In this document: positions 8,680 to 17,178 of the stretch, piece after piece | Layout: each line of letters begins with the position of its first letter | How positions within the stretch are numbered: position 1 is the first letter of the stretch | Assembly (NCBI GenBank): GCA_029210085.1 | Contig: JARGPP010000015.1 | Span: 1 to 64,000 of the forward strand | Reading direction: 5' to 3' | DNA from: Legionellaceae bacterium | GTDB lineage: Bacteria; Pseudomonadota; Gammaproteobacteria; Legionellales; Legionellaceae | Length of the DNA: 64,000 nucleotides | Program-made: the position numbers and the translations under genes | Notes under the pieces: generated by a model | What the model saw: the letters and a program-made list of their open reading frames with translations, nothing else | Told to the model about the DNA's origin: nothing | The model's database searches: none

Positions 8680-10199
8680 TGAAAAAACGAAAAGCATGGT
8701 CACTAGAAGCGGTTAATCCTGGTGCATATAGCGGCTATGACTGGATGAGTGACGTATTAGATTCAGGTTTAATTGCTTCTTACAACCCATCGACTGAAGC
8801 ATGTATTGCTGAGATATCAGGATGTTCCGCAGAAGATTATGATGAAGTCATCAAGCGCTCACAAAAAGCTTTTTTAGCTTGGCGTGATATACCTGCTCCT
8901 CAGCGAGGGGACATCATTCGTCAAATGGCTGAAATGCTTCGGCATAATAAATCAAGCCTAGGCACATTGATTTCGTTTGAAACAGGAAAGTCTAAGCAAG
9001 AAGGAGATGGGGAGGTACAAGAAATGATTGATATGGCTGATTTTGCAGTCGGTCAGTCACGTATGCTTTATGGTAAAACCATGCATTCTGAGCGTCCTCA
9101 ACATAGACTTTATGAACAATGGCATCCACTGGGTGTGGTTGGCATTATTTCAGCGTTTAATTTTCCAATGGCTGTTTGGGCATGGAATGCTTTTATGGGG
9201 GCTGTGTGTGGTAATGTGATGGTATGGAAGCCGTCTCGGCAAGGAGCTTTATGCGCGATTGTGCTTCATAAATTGTGTGCTGCTGTCTTAAAAGCCAATC
9301 AAGCACCGGCTATTTTTTCATTAATCATACCTGCTTCGCATCAGATTGCAGAAGAAATGTTAGATGATCAACGATTACCGTTAATTTCGTTTACGGGCTC
9401 AACTGCTGTGGGCAAAAAAGTAGCTGCGCGTGTGGCATCAAGACTCGGTAAAAGTATTTTAGAGTTAGGTGGTAATAACGCTATTATTGTAGATGAAACA
9501 GCGAATTTGACACAAGCGATTCCTGCTATTGTGTTTGGCGCTGTTGGCACTGCTGGTCAACGTTGCACGACAACCAGGCGTTTATTTGTTCAAGAGTCAA
9601 TTTATGATGATGTTTTATCGCGATTAAAACAAAGTTATGCGCAAATTAAAGTAGGCAATCCACTCGATGAATGCAATTTAATGGGGCCTTTAATTAATCG
9701 AGATGCAGTGGTGTGTTACGAGCGTGCATTAAGAGCTGTAAAAGCAGCAGAAGGAGATATTATTTTTGGCGGAAAGTCATTGAATATTCCCGGCTATTTT
9801 GTGGAACCAACCCTGGTTACAGGCCTTTCAAATCAACATGCATTGCTTCAACAAGAAACATTTGCACCTATTTTGTATGTGATACCCTACCAAGATTTTA
9901 ATCAGGCCATTGACATGCAAAACGCAGTGTCGCAAGGACTCTCATCAGCACTGTTTACCGAAAGCTTTAAGCATGCAGAGCAATATTTGAGTGCACAAGG
10001 CAGTGATTGTGGTTTGGCTAATATTAATATTGGAACCTCAGGTGCTGAAATTGGAGGCGCTTTTGGAGGAGAGAAAGAAACAGGTGGCGGACGTGAGTCG
10101 GGCTCTGACGCGTGGAAGGGGTATATGCGTCGTCAAACAAACACATTAAATTGGGGCGATACCGTACCACTTGCACAAGGTATTGTGTTTGAAGTGTAG
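8676..10199 (+). CDS. Aldehyde dehydrogenase, probable piperideine-6-carboxylate/aminoadipate-semialdehyde dehydrogenase
   Basis: The 507-residue protein has all ALDH landmarks: the FNFPMAVWAWNAF segment, the NAD-site FTGSTAVGKKV, the general-base motif LELGGNNAIIVDE and the nucleophile in GTAGQRCTTTRR. The LELGGNNA and GQRCTTTRR spellings are characteristic of the ALDH7A1/AmaB (antiquitin) branch, which oxidises alpha-aminoadipate semialdehyde in lysine catabolism. It overlaps the lysine-dehydrogenase-like gene by four bases. A second ATG at 8679 is possible. Confidence in the superfamily is near certain; the substrate call rests on the branch-specific motifs and the partner gene. Confidence 0.87.
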   Translation: MMKKRKAWSLEAVNPGAYSGYDWMSDVLDSGLIASYNPSTEACIAEISGCSAEDYDEVIKRSQKAFLAWRDIPAPQRGDIIRQMAEMLRHNKSSLGTLISFETGKSKQEGDGEVQEMIDMADFAVGQSRMLYGKTMHSERPQHRLYEQWHPLGVVGIISAFNFPMAVWAWNAFMGAVCGNVMVWKPSRQGALCAIVLHKLCAAVLKANQAPAIFSLIIPASHQIAEEMLDDQRLPLISFTGSTAVGKKVAARVASRLGKSILELGGNNAIIVDETANLTQAIPAIVFGAVGTAGQRCTTTRRLFVQESIYDDVLSRLKQSYAQIKVGNPLDECNLMGPLINRDAVVCYERALRAVKAAEGDIIFGGKSLNIPGYFVEPTLVTGLSNQHALLQQETFAPILYVIPYQDFNQAIDMQNAVSQGLSSALFTESFKHAEQYLSAQGSDCGLANINIGTSGAEIGGAFGGEKETGGGRESGSDAWKGYMRRQTNTLNWGDTVPLAQGIVFEV

Positions 10200-10360
10200 G
10201 ATATATCTAACCGATATTTCAATGAGATAAAAATATTTTTACCGTGTGATATAAACGTATCAAAGCATGGGGCCACCGAAAGATATGCTAAGCCGCGTTC
10301 TCATTAAGTGAAAAAAACTGTAATATATGCGCACTTTGATTTTTATGTGAATAACTCGTA

Positions 10361-11341
10361 ATGAAACTTAGACTTTTTTTTGATATAGATGAAACGCTGG
10401 TCACTGCACATGAAGAAGAAATATCGGTTGAATTAAGGACCTTTTTTTTAAGTCAAGGGGGAATTATTCAGGTGCCAGTGGAAGATAAGCAAGTGCCTCA
10501 TTATGTTTTTCCGGGTGTGCTTGAGTTGATGCAGCTTTTGTTGGTTGATTTAAAGGATGCTGTTGACGTTTCTTTTTTTAGTGCTGGAGATAAATGTCGA
10601 AACAATGTATTGATTCAGTTACTTTTAATTCAAGCACTGGGAGAAGAAAGATACCTAAGTTTGGAGTCGAAACCTCAAGTATTTTCACGTGATGATATGA
10701 GACGTGTTTCAGAACACCGAATTGCAGAGCAAGTCGAAAGATATCAATTACCTCGTTCTTGGGCGGGCGATAAAAAAGATTTACTGGAAATAATGCCCTA
10801 TGAATATGGTTTGGATAATATGCTTTTGATTGATAATGGAGCTTGGAATATTTGCCCAGGGCAAGAAAGAATCTTTCTTTGTAGTGCGACAGCCACAATC
10901 CAGTCTTACCAAAACCTAGTGAAAGCAGGGGCTGAAGCGTCTTTTTCTAATCATGCAAGCTATCGAGAAGTGAATTCGATTTATTATGTGACTGGTTTGT
11001 TATTGACGTGTATTGATAAGTATCAGTTAACGTCATTGACGGATTATTTGTTTAATTTACAGTTTAATCGTGTGGGATACTCACCTGCTCTCTATGCATC
11101 ACCTGCGGTACAGCGCTTTAAACCTGAGTTTGAAGAAGCGCAAAAAATAGCGTTGTTTTATGTTGAAGGATTAAGACGTTTGCAAACGTTGAATGCGAGT
11201 TTGACATTTACCCATCCAGCTAGCTATACAGCAGGGGTGGGAGTAGAAGTAGCTGTTCATGATGATGGTACAGACGTGCAACATAATTTGGGTCGTACGC
11301 AAGCACATGAAAATTTAGTGTCTTTAACGGGTAATTTTTAG
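10361..11341 (+). CDS. HAD-superfamily protein resembling FCP1/SCP-type phosphatases
   Basis: The first residues MKLRLFFDIDETLV contain the HAD motif I DxDxT with Asp8 and Asp10. Motif II is FFSAG, a conserved-Lys motif lies in SWAGDKKDLLEIM, and the acidic motif is MLLIDNG. This order matches FCP1/SCP (NLI-interacting factor-like) phosphatases, which in eukaryotes dephosphorylate phosphoserine proteins. At 326 residues it has about 150 residues beyond the catalytic core, with no recognised domain. No Shine-Dalgarno is visible before the ATG. It stands alone and overlaps the convergent mltD stop by four bases. It may be a housekeeping HAD hydrolase or a host-directed phosphatase; the sequence does not decide. 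Confidence 0.6.
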   Translation: MKLRLFFDIDETLVTAHEEEISVELRTFFLSQGGIIQVPVEDKQVPHYVFPGVLELMQLLLVDLKDAVDVSFFSAGDKCRNNVLIQLLLIQALGEERYLSLESKPQVFSRDDMRRVSEHRIAEQVERYQLPRSWAGDKKDLLEIMPYEYGLDNMLLIDNGAWNICPGQERIFLCSATATIQSYQNLVKAGAEASFSNHASYREVNSIYYVTGLLLTCIDKYQLTSLTDYLFNLQFNRVGYSPALYASPAVQRFKPEFEEAQKIALFYVEGLRRLQTLNASLTFTHPASYTAGVGVEVAVHDDGTDVQHNLGRTQAHENLVSLTGNF

Positions 11342-12777
11342 CTCAGCTGTATGGTTTGTCCGGGTTTGATTAAGTTTTTCTTGATATCAGGATTGAGTGC
11401 TAGCAAGCGTTTCATAGGCACTTTTTCACGGTATGCAATACGGCTTAAGCTATCGCCTGGTTTAACGAGATAGCCACCTGCATTTCGGTGTTTCCAAATG
11501 AGTAGCTCTTGTCCTGGGTGAAGAGGGTGGTCATTGCCTAAATGATTCCAGGCACGTACAGCTGTTTCAGGTGTGCCATATTTGTGCTCAAGCGCCTCAA
11601 AAGAATCTCTTTTTTGAACAATGTGAATGACTTTGTAAGTCCCTTTTTCTGGAATACTGGGCTCTGGTATTGTTGCTGTGGCGGTTGCTTTTTTTGCTTT
11701 TTTTGCTTTTCTTAATATTTGGTTTTGGTTAGGGATAAGTACATACTGATTTTTTTTAAGTTTATCTGATTTTAGATGATTAAATCTTTTAATCATTTCA
11801 GGCGTTGTTTGATACTCCTGTGCAAGTTCACTCAGTGTTTCACCTGAACGAATTTTATAACGTGACCAACCTTGTCGCTCATTTTCGGGTAGTTTTGAAA
11901 GGCTTCTCATGAATTGTTTGGTTTGCTGGATAGGTAAAAGAATTTTGTGGGGTGCGTAAGGGGCAGTTGCCCAACGGTTATAGCCAGGATTTAGTTGAAT
12001 TAAAGCTTGATAAGACATATTAGCGAGCTTGGCCGCATGGCTTAAATCAATTTGTTGGCCAATTTCAACTTCTTCAAAATAAGGTTGATATAAGACATTA
12101 GGCAATTCAATATTATATCGATGAGGATGTTTAATGATTTCAGCAAGTGCAAGTAGGCGGGGTACATAAGTTTTGGTTTCTTGAGGGAGGCGCAAAGACC
12201 AAAAGTGAGCATTTTTCCGTGTTTTTCCACTACGTCGAACAGCGCGAGCAACATTACCTTCACCTGAGTCATAAGCTGCAATCGCGAGCAGCCAGTTGCC
12301 ATTAAAAAATTTATTTAAATATGTATAGTATTTAAGAGCTGCATCTGTGGAAGGGCCAATGCTTCGTCGTGGTTCAACCCACCAGTCGCGTTTCAATCCC
12401 AAATCTGTGCCGGTTTCAGGCATAATCTGCCAGAGTCCTGCAGCTCCCATACCTGAATAAGCAAAGGGGTCGAATGCGCTTTCAATCATGGGAACCAATG
12501 CAATTTCACCTGGTAAATTACGCTTTTGAATTTCAGTTAGAATGTGGTACATGTAAGGTTCTGATTGTGCAAATCGTTTGAGGTAGTCTGGGTGTTTAAT
12601 TAGCCATTTGAGTTGTGCTTGGACTTCTGGACGGTTTACGTTATGGTCTAACATAAATTGCTTACGCAAGACTTCCCAGACTGTTGGTGTAGCACGATAT
12701 GCAGCTGCTTCTAAAGTAAGAGGAGTAGATAGAAAAAAAAACAGGCAGCAACAAGCAATGAGAAAATTGTGCTTCAA
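11338..12777 (-). CDS. mltD: Membrane-bound lytic murein transglycosylase D
   Basis: MltD cleaves the glycan strand of peptidoglycan with formation of 1,6-anhydromuramic acid. The protein has an N-terminal signal sequence (residues 1-25), an SLT domain with catalytic Glu99 in MIESAFDPFAYSGMGAAGLWQIMP, and the AYDSGEGNVARAV segment. Three C-terminal LysM modules follow, at about 311-353, 383-427 and 433-478, which bind peptidoglycan. There is no clear lipobox, so it may be anchored by its signal segment or be periplasmic. A Lys/Ala-rich linker separates LysM1 and LysM2. Length and domain order match MltD. Confidence 0.93.
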   Translation of the reverse strand: MKHNFLIACCCLFFFLSTPLTLEAAAYRATPTVWEVLRKQFMLDHNVNRPEVQAQLKWLIKHPDYLKRFAQSEPYMYHILTEIQKRNLPGEIALVPMIESAFDPFAYSGMGAAGLWQIMPETGTDLGLKRDWWVEPRRSIGPSTDAALKYYTYLNKFFNGNWLLAIAAYDSGEGNVARAVRRSGKTRKNAHFWSLRLPQETKTYVPRLLALAEIIKHPHRYNIELPNVLYQPYFEEVEIGQQIDLSHAAKLANMSYQALIQLNPGYNRWATAPYAPHKILLPIQQTKQFMRSLSKLPENERQGWSRYKIRSGETLSELAQEYQTTPEMIKRFNHLKSDKLKKNQYVLIPNQNQILRKAKKAKKATATATIPEPSIPEKGTYKVIHIVQKRDSFEALEHKYGTPETAVRAWNHLGNDHPLHPGQELLIWKHRNAGGYLVKPGDSLSRIAYREKVPMKRLLALNPDIKKNLIKPGQTIQLS

Positions 12778-12861
12778 TAGAACAACCTATTTCTGAAAAT
12801 GAGCTCGACACTATACTAAAAAAATAAAAATCGTTCAAATTTGGCTAAATAAAATACTGGG

Positions 12862-13266
12862 CTATTGCCTCCAGCATACTGCGGCCTGGCCTTCATGGCC
12901 ATGCGCATCTAGCGTTAGGTGAGAACACTGTACATCTTGCTTGGCTTGTGCGCCAAGGGCTGTGGCTTCTAACAAAAAAGTTTTTTGAGTGGCTTTTTTG
13001 ATATGTAATTGATAATGGCCACCGGGCGAAGTTGCACAGCTTAGTATATCTGTTTTTTTTCCGGCACCCAGTGTGGCTGTGTTATAGGTACCCGTATGGA
13101 GATAATGCTGTTCCAGGCGCATGGCTAAATCAAGCAGTGCGCTTTGGCCATCAATACGGCGCGCATGAACTAAGTGCTGTGTATATGTGGGGTAGGCAAG
13201 TGAGGCAAGTAAGCCCATGAGTCCAAGCACGCACAAAAGTTCAATCAGTGAGAATCCATTCTTCAT
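12862..13266 (-). CDS. pilE: Type IV pilin-like protein (PilE family)
   Basis: The protein begins MKNGFSLIELLCVLGLMGLL, a class III (prepilin peptidase) signal with Gly-Phe at the cleavage site and Glu at mature position 5. A hydrophobic alpha-1 helix and a small globular domain of about 100 residues follow. The C-terminal cysteines (SCATS, QCSHL, VCWRQ) suggest the disulfide-bonded D-region of PilE-like minor pilins. The 134-residue length fits. No other pilus genes are adjacent; PilE-type minor pilins are usually in a separate cluster, so which pilus it joins is inference. Confidence 0.8.
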   Translation of the reverse strand: MKNGFSLIELLCVLGLMGLLASLAYPTYTQHLVHARRIDGQSALLDLAMRLEQHYLHTGTYNTATLGAGKKTDILSCATSPGGHYQLHIKKATQKTFLLEATALGAQAKQDVQCSHLTLDAHGHEGQAAVCWRQ

Positions 13267-13293
13267 AAAGCCACATAGTACTTATTCTATTTA

Positions 13294-13377
13294 TTATAAT
13301 GTTGTGCGTTTTATACCCGTGAGTCTACGAAAGCCTTCGAGTAGCTCATCTTTTATTTGCTCGAACTTCATCGACAT
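13294..13377 (-). pseudogene. Possible N-terminal remnant of an IS5-type transposase
   Basis: A 27-codon minus-strand frame preceded by AAGG reads MSMKFEQIKDELLEGF followed by RRLTGIKRTTL and a stop. The 'F-R-R-L-T-G-(I/V)-K-R-x-T' segment resembles the N-terminal helix-turn-helix of IS5-group transposases. Nothing of the catalytic domain remains. The resemblance is short and from memory, so chance is possible. Confidence 0.25.
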
Positions 13378-13747
13378 CCTTGCCCAAAAAGACGCGCTCT
13401 GGATGACGTGAGGTAATCAGTTGAGCAAAAACTAAATTTAGCCACAACTTAGGGAGTTACCAAAAAAAAGATTTTAATCAATTTGTGCGGTTATGCAAGA
13501 GCTCTAATCAATAAATCCATTATTTCTTCACTTATCTTGCGTGAAGAGAATATTTAAAATCTACTTTATGATATATTCAATTGCGTAGCATAAGCACCAA
13601 CAGTTTCAAAGAGAATGAGTATGGCAAACCGCATGGTTTAACTCGAAGTTGAAGAGAAACCCTCCGTAGTGCAACAAAAAAATAAGGTGAGGAGCGAGGC
13701 AGGAGTATGATACTCCCGAGTGTTAACTAACTTTTTGAGGTGGCGGC
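13378..13747. other. Long intergenic region before the Nudix-box gene
   Basis: No gene is seen here. Two dyads stand out: AAACC-GCAT-GGTTT at about 13630-13643, and GGAGTAT-G-ATACTCC at about 13700-13715. The second includes a GGA motif and lies about 35 bases before the GAGGTGG ribosome binding site of the next gene. They could be operators or leader RNA structures. Confidence 0.4.
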
Positions 13748-14611
13748 ATGATGTTCTTTCAAAGTAAACAACAATTGGAAAGTACTCCAATATACCCTAT
13801 GACCCCATTAGAAAAAAATGCTGATGGTACTTATCCTGTTGATAAAACACGTTGTGGAGTTTTACCCTGCTATTTGAATGAGCAAGGTCAAATCGTTTGG
13901 GGATGTGTTGAATCAAATCGCGTGGGCCCAGTGCTTGTTAATTTACCCGCTGGTGCGCGAGATGTTATCGCAATCCAAGGTGGACATGAAATTAAATTAG
14001 AGTGGGGTAAACCCTTTCCTGATTTGAGCTGTAGCGCTTTAACGCCATTTATTGGCAAACCCTTTAGAAATGATGCTTATCAAGAAATTGTTGCTGTATT
14101 AGAAAGTAGTGGGTTTCAACTTTTTATCGAAAATCCGCTAGAAGCAGCTCTTCATGAAACACAAGAAGAGCACGGTGCTGATGTCAGAGAGCATGGTGGT
14201 CGCGATCATCACCTATTAATGTCTTTATTAGATTGTCCTGAGCAAGAGATTGTTGCTAAGAAAGGATCTGAAGTGATGCATGTATGGGTTGCACATTTAC
14301 AAAGTGCTGAGGGAGTTGTGCTTAATCGAACGAATAAAGTGGATAGGAAAATAAAAAGTAATTTTGGTCGAGCGTTTTATGAGCAAGGTTGCTGGGGAAC
14401 GTTGGAATATTTTAAGGCAAAAGTTCATGAAGAACACGTGAAATTCTCTTCTCCGGAGGTTCTGGCTATTTATAATGATACTCAGAAAGAACTGATAAAA
14501 GGAGCATTTAGTGCATGTGAAGGAGCGCTCAGTTTCTTGACATCTGTTGAAGCATGCGTTGTTTCAAGCTTGTTGCCGAATCAACCTAGGTCAAGTTGCG
14601 TACTGCTTTAA
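13748..14611 (+). CDS. Nudix-box protein with C-terminal CaaX-like motif
   Basis: The protein carries a near-canonical Nudix box, G122-x5-E128-x7-H136-E137-T-x-E140-E141-x-G143, where only the Arg of the consensus RE is replaced by His. Nudix enzymes hydrolyse nucleoside diphosphates linked to other moieties; the substrate is unknown. The last four residues are Cys-Val-Leu-Leu (after RSS), which matches a eukaryotic CaaX prenylation signal; a terminal Leu favours geranylgeranylation. Some Legionella type IV effectors use such boxes for host-membrane targeting, so a host-directed role is plausible inference. The strong ribosome binding site GAGGTGG precedes ATG 13748; ATG 13751 is alternative. 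A REP-like element follows 18 bases after the stop. Confidence 0.7.
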   Translation: MMFFQSKQQLESTPIYPMTPLEKNADGTYPVDKTRCGVLPCYLNEQGQIVWGCVESNRVGPVLVNLPAGARDVIAIQGGHEIKLEWGKPFPDLSCSALTPFIGKPFRNDAYQEIVAVLESSGFQLFIENPLEAALHETQEEHGADVREHGGRDHHLLMSLLDCPEQEIVAKKGSEVMHVWVAHLQSAEGVVLNRTNKVDRKIKSNFGRAFYEQGCWGTLEYFKAKVHEEHVKFSSPEVLAIYNDTQKELIKGAFSACEGALSFLTSVEACVVSSLLPNQPRSSCVLL

Positions 14612-14629
14612 ATCCTGTTTTTTGACAGT

Positions 14630-14736
14630 CGCTGCGCGCCATGGAAGGCTGAAGGCCGAGGCGCGTAGTTCGAGATGGCCTGCGATTTTTAACCAGCTTG
14701 TAGCCTATGACACAATCTTTACGCAGGTGTGGTGTC
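14630..14736 (+). repeat. Dispersed REP-like repeat, copy 2
   Basis: This is the inverted counterpart of 32-140. It fills the space between the Nudix-box gene and the convergent bioD gene and even forms the last 18 bases of bioD, so bioD's C-terminus may have been altered by the element. The outer arms CGCGCC and GGCGCG can pair. Differences from copy 1 include several transitions and a short divergent stretch in the middle. Confidence 0.6.
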
Positions 14737-15360
14737 ATACTGGTTGTGGGGGGTAGTCAGCGATAGTTCGGTATTGATAGCCCCATTAAAGTTAATTGTT
14801 GCTAAGTGCTTGTATGGAAGTTTTTCTTTGAGTGTTTGAATATTGTCTTCAATGACGTGCATATTGGGATCGCATAAATTGGCTATCCAGCCTGCACAAG
14901 GTATTTGGTATGTTTGGAGTGCATGAGCTGTTAGGAGTGCATGGTTTAAGCAACCAAGACGAAGGCCTACCACAAAAATAACGGGTGCTTGGTAGTGCTT
15001 GATATAATCCAGCCAGGTTTGATTGTCATTAATTGGGCACATGAGCCCACCTGTGGTTTCAATGAGTAGTATTTGATGAGAGGTAGGTTGCGCATGACAA
15101 AATGTATCGAGTGCATCAAATGTAATGTTTGTAGAGGCTTGCTTTGCGGCAATATGTGGGGCTATAGGAGGAATAAAGGTATGTAGAGAGAGTGGGGCTG
15201 TATAGTGAGGTTGGTGTTGAGCAAGTAGCGCCTCATCTTCTGTACCACCACTTTGAATGGGTTTAATTGCAATAGCGTCATTGAGTTGATTCAGTAGTTG
15301 GCAAGTGGCGTAGGTTTTACCGCAGTCAGTGTCTGTTCCAATGATAAAATAAGGTTGCAT
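14719..15360 (-). CDS. bioD: Dethiobiotin synthetase BioD
   Basis: BioD carboxylates 7,8-diaminopelargonate with CO2 and ATP to form dethiobiotin, the penultimate biotin step. The N-terminus has the P-loop GTDTDCGKT, followed by the substrate Lys in AIKPIQSGG and the LIETTGGLMCPIND segment (EGAGG in most homologues, here ETTGG). At 213 residues it is near normal size. A GGAGAA ribosome binding site lies inside the end of bioH, and the ATG begins one base after the bioH stop. It is the last gene of bioB-F-H-D. The C-terminal end overlaps a dispersed repeat. Confidence 0.93.
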   Translation of the reverse strand: MQPYFIIGTDTDCGKTYATCQLLNQLNDAIAIKPIQSGGTEDEALLAQHQPHYTAPLSLHTFIPPIAPHIAAKQASTNITFDALDTFCHAQPTSHQILLIETTGGLMCPINDNQTWLDYIKHYQAPVIFVVGLRLGCLNHALLTAHALQTYQIPCAGWIANLCDPNMHVIEDNIQTLKEKLPYKHLATINFNGAINTELSLTTPHNQYDTTPA

Positions 15361-15361
15361 A

Positions 15362-16096
15362 TTAGCTGTTCTCCATAAATTGATTAAGGATATTAAAAAA
15401 ATCTTCAGGGTGACTCAAAAATGGAGCATGTCCTGCTTTTTGAAAAAGTTTGTAATAAAAAGAGGGATGTTTTTTTTGCATTTCAGGTAGCACTTGAGCT
15501 GGAATAATACGGTCTAATCGGCCGAACAAGTAAGCAACAGGCTGTTTTAGCGTGTGAAGTTCATCACGAAAATCCCAATTTTTTAAGATATCAAGGCCCT
15601 GTTGAAGGCCTGCTAAGTTTGACTGCTTGGGCAGGTTTAAGTCTTTGCATTGTGTTGATTTAGGCAATTGTAGTGTAATAAAGTGCCGAAGCGTTTTTTG
15701 AGGCGCGCTTTTAAGCCCTTGATAAAAAGTATCTAGATTGGCAGCTTGAATACCAGGCCAGTGATCCGAAGCTAGAAAATGTGGCGATGAGCTAAGGTTG
15801 ATTAAGTGAGAGATACGTTCTGGGTGCTCTAATGCCAATCGTGTTGCAACCAGGCCTCCCATCGACCAGCCAAGCACAGCAATTTGCGAAGGAAGTTGTT
15901 TCAGCAGCGTGTTCTTAAAGTCATTCCAAGGCATACATGGTGTTTGCCCAAACCCAGGTAAATCTATTGGATAGATACGATATCTTTTATTGAGTTCGGG
16001 CAGAATTGGATGCCAAATATGATGATCAAATCCCCAACCATGCAGTAAAAGAAGTGCTTGCCCCTGGCCGCTTTGATTTATATGGAATGATGACAT
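15362..16096 (-). CDS. bioH: Pimeloyl-ACP methyl ester carboxylesterase BioH
   Basis: BioH demethylates pimeloyl-ACP methyl ester and so ends the BioC-BioH pimelate pathway. It is an alpha/beta hydrolase with the oxyanion segment LLLLHGWGFDHHIW, nucleophile Ser in GWSMGG, acid Asp in FGRLDRIIP and base His in KAGHAPFLSHPEDF. The frame also extends to GTG 16108; ATG 16096 (MSSFHINQ) is preferred as it fits the family's N-terminus. It overlaps the end of bioF. Its partner bioC lies 47 kb away at the right edge of this window. Confidence 0.9.
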   Translation of the reverse strand: MSSFHINQSGQGQALLLLHGWGFDHHIWHPILPELNKRYRIYPIDLPGFGQTPCMPWNDFKNTLLKQLPSQIAVLGWSMGGLVATRLALEHPERISHLINLSSSPHFLASDHWPGIQAANLDTFYQGLKSAPQKTLRHFITLQLPKSTQCKDLNLPKQSNLAGLQQGLDILKNWDFRDELHTLKQPVAYLFGRLDRIIPAQVLPEMQKKHPSFYYKLFQKAGHAPFLSHPEDFFNILNQFMENS

Positions 16097-17178
16097 TGAT
16101 GTAAGCACTTAAAGAGTTTTTGAATGTTATCAGGTGTATGATGGCTATTTAAAACAATGCGTAAACCGGTTTCAGGACGTCTAACTGTTGGCTCACGCAT
16201 AGGAATACATCGAATGTTATTTTGTTGGAGTTTAAATGCATAAAGGCCCGCTTTTTTAGGGCAGCCGAGTTGCAGTTGTTGAATCGGGGCTTTTGAATCT
16301 TGCCAACGTAGGGGAGAGGATTGGATTTGTGTTCTAAAATATTGAATGTTTTCTTGGAGTGTTAAACGTGCTTTATCAGCATCTTGAAGACACTGGAATG
16401 CTTCGAGCATGCCGTCAGTAAGAGCAGGACTGATTGCGGTTGAATAAATAAATGGCCTTGCTGTTTGCAAGAGGGCAGTTATCCAGTCTTTATCACCGGC
16501 AACAATAGCTCCTGATGCGCCAAGTGCTTTGCCAAGAGGAATGATACGTAGAGGTACTTGGTCTGTGGTGAGCCGGTGTTCTGCTACACAGCCTAATCCT
16601 TTAGGGCCTAAAACCCCAAAGGCATGCGCTTCATCCACAATCAATGGATAGTGAGTAGCCAGCGCCTGAAGGTTGGGTATGGTGCCACTCATGCTAAAAA
16701 TACTTTCGGTAATCAGCACAGTATTTTCAGCATGTTTCGTTTTGGGTGTGGAGTGATTGTGCGGATAGCGGCTATAACTTCCTCCACTGAGGTGTAAACC
16801 ATCATAAAAAGAGGCATGTACGCTTTTATCGATTAAGGCATGAATATCAAGTGTTGCAAGTAATTGCATGAGACTTAAATTAGCTGCATAACCTGATGAA
16901 AACAGCAGTGCTGCTTCAACGCCGAGTGCTTTTGCAAAGGCCATCTCGAGTTTTTGATGGGTCTTATGATAGCCTGAAACCAGCATGGAACCTGTACTAC
17001 CCGCTGGATATTGATGAAAACTCTTTGAGTAGGCTGTTTGTAACGCTGTGTGCGTTGTAAGTCCTAGGTAGTCATTACTGCTAAAGTTTAATGGGCTGTT
17101 AGGGGTTAGGCTACGCAGGCGCAGAAGGCCACGTTCTTTTGCGTCTGCGATATGAGATTGAAGTTTAAGCTTCAGCAT
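16078..17178 (-). CDS. bioF: 8-amino-7-oxononanoate synthase BioF
   Basis: BioF is a pyridoxal-phosphate enzyme that condenses pimeloyl-ACP or -CoA with L-alanine. The 366-residue protein shows NFSSNDYLGL, the glycine-rich STGSMLVSGYHKTHQKLE, the cofactor aspartate in IVDEAHAFGVLGPKGLG, and the Schiff-base Lys217 in IIPLGKALGASGA. It is slightly shorter than the E. coli enzyme. The start overlaps the bioB end by 14 bases and the end overlaps bioH, which shows a tightly packed operon. Confidence 0.94.
   Translation of the reverse strand: MLKLKLQSHIADAKERGLLRLRSLTPNSPLNFSSNDYLGLTTHTALQTAYSKSFHQYPAGSTGSMLVSGYHKTHQKLEMAFAKALGVEAALLFSSGYAANLSLMQLLATLDIHALIDKSVHASFYDGLHLSGGSYSRYPHNHSTPKTKHAENTVLITESIFSMSGTIPNLQALATHYPLIVDEAHAFGVLGPKGLGCVAEHRLTTDQVPLRIIPLGKALGASGAIVAGDKDWITALLQTARPFIYSTAISPALTDGMLEAFQCLQDADKARLTLQENIQYFRTQIQSSPLRWQDSKAPIQQLQLGCPKKAGLYAFKLQQNNIRCIPMREPTVRRPETGLRIVLNSHHTPDNIQKLFKCLHQCHHSI

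Noticed and set aside
14547-14756. A 69-codon + strand frame across repeat copy 2
   Set aside because: It is open because of the repeat, overlaps bioD antisense, and repeat copy 1 contains a stop in the same frame.
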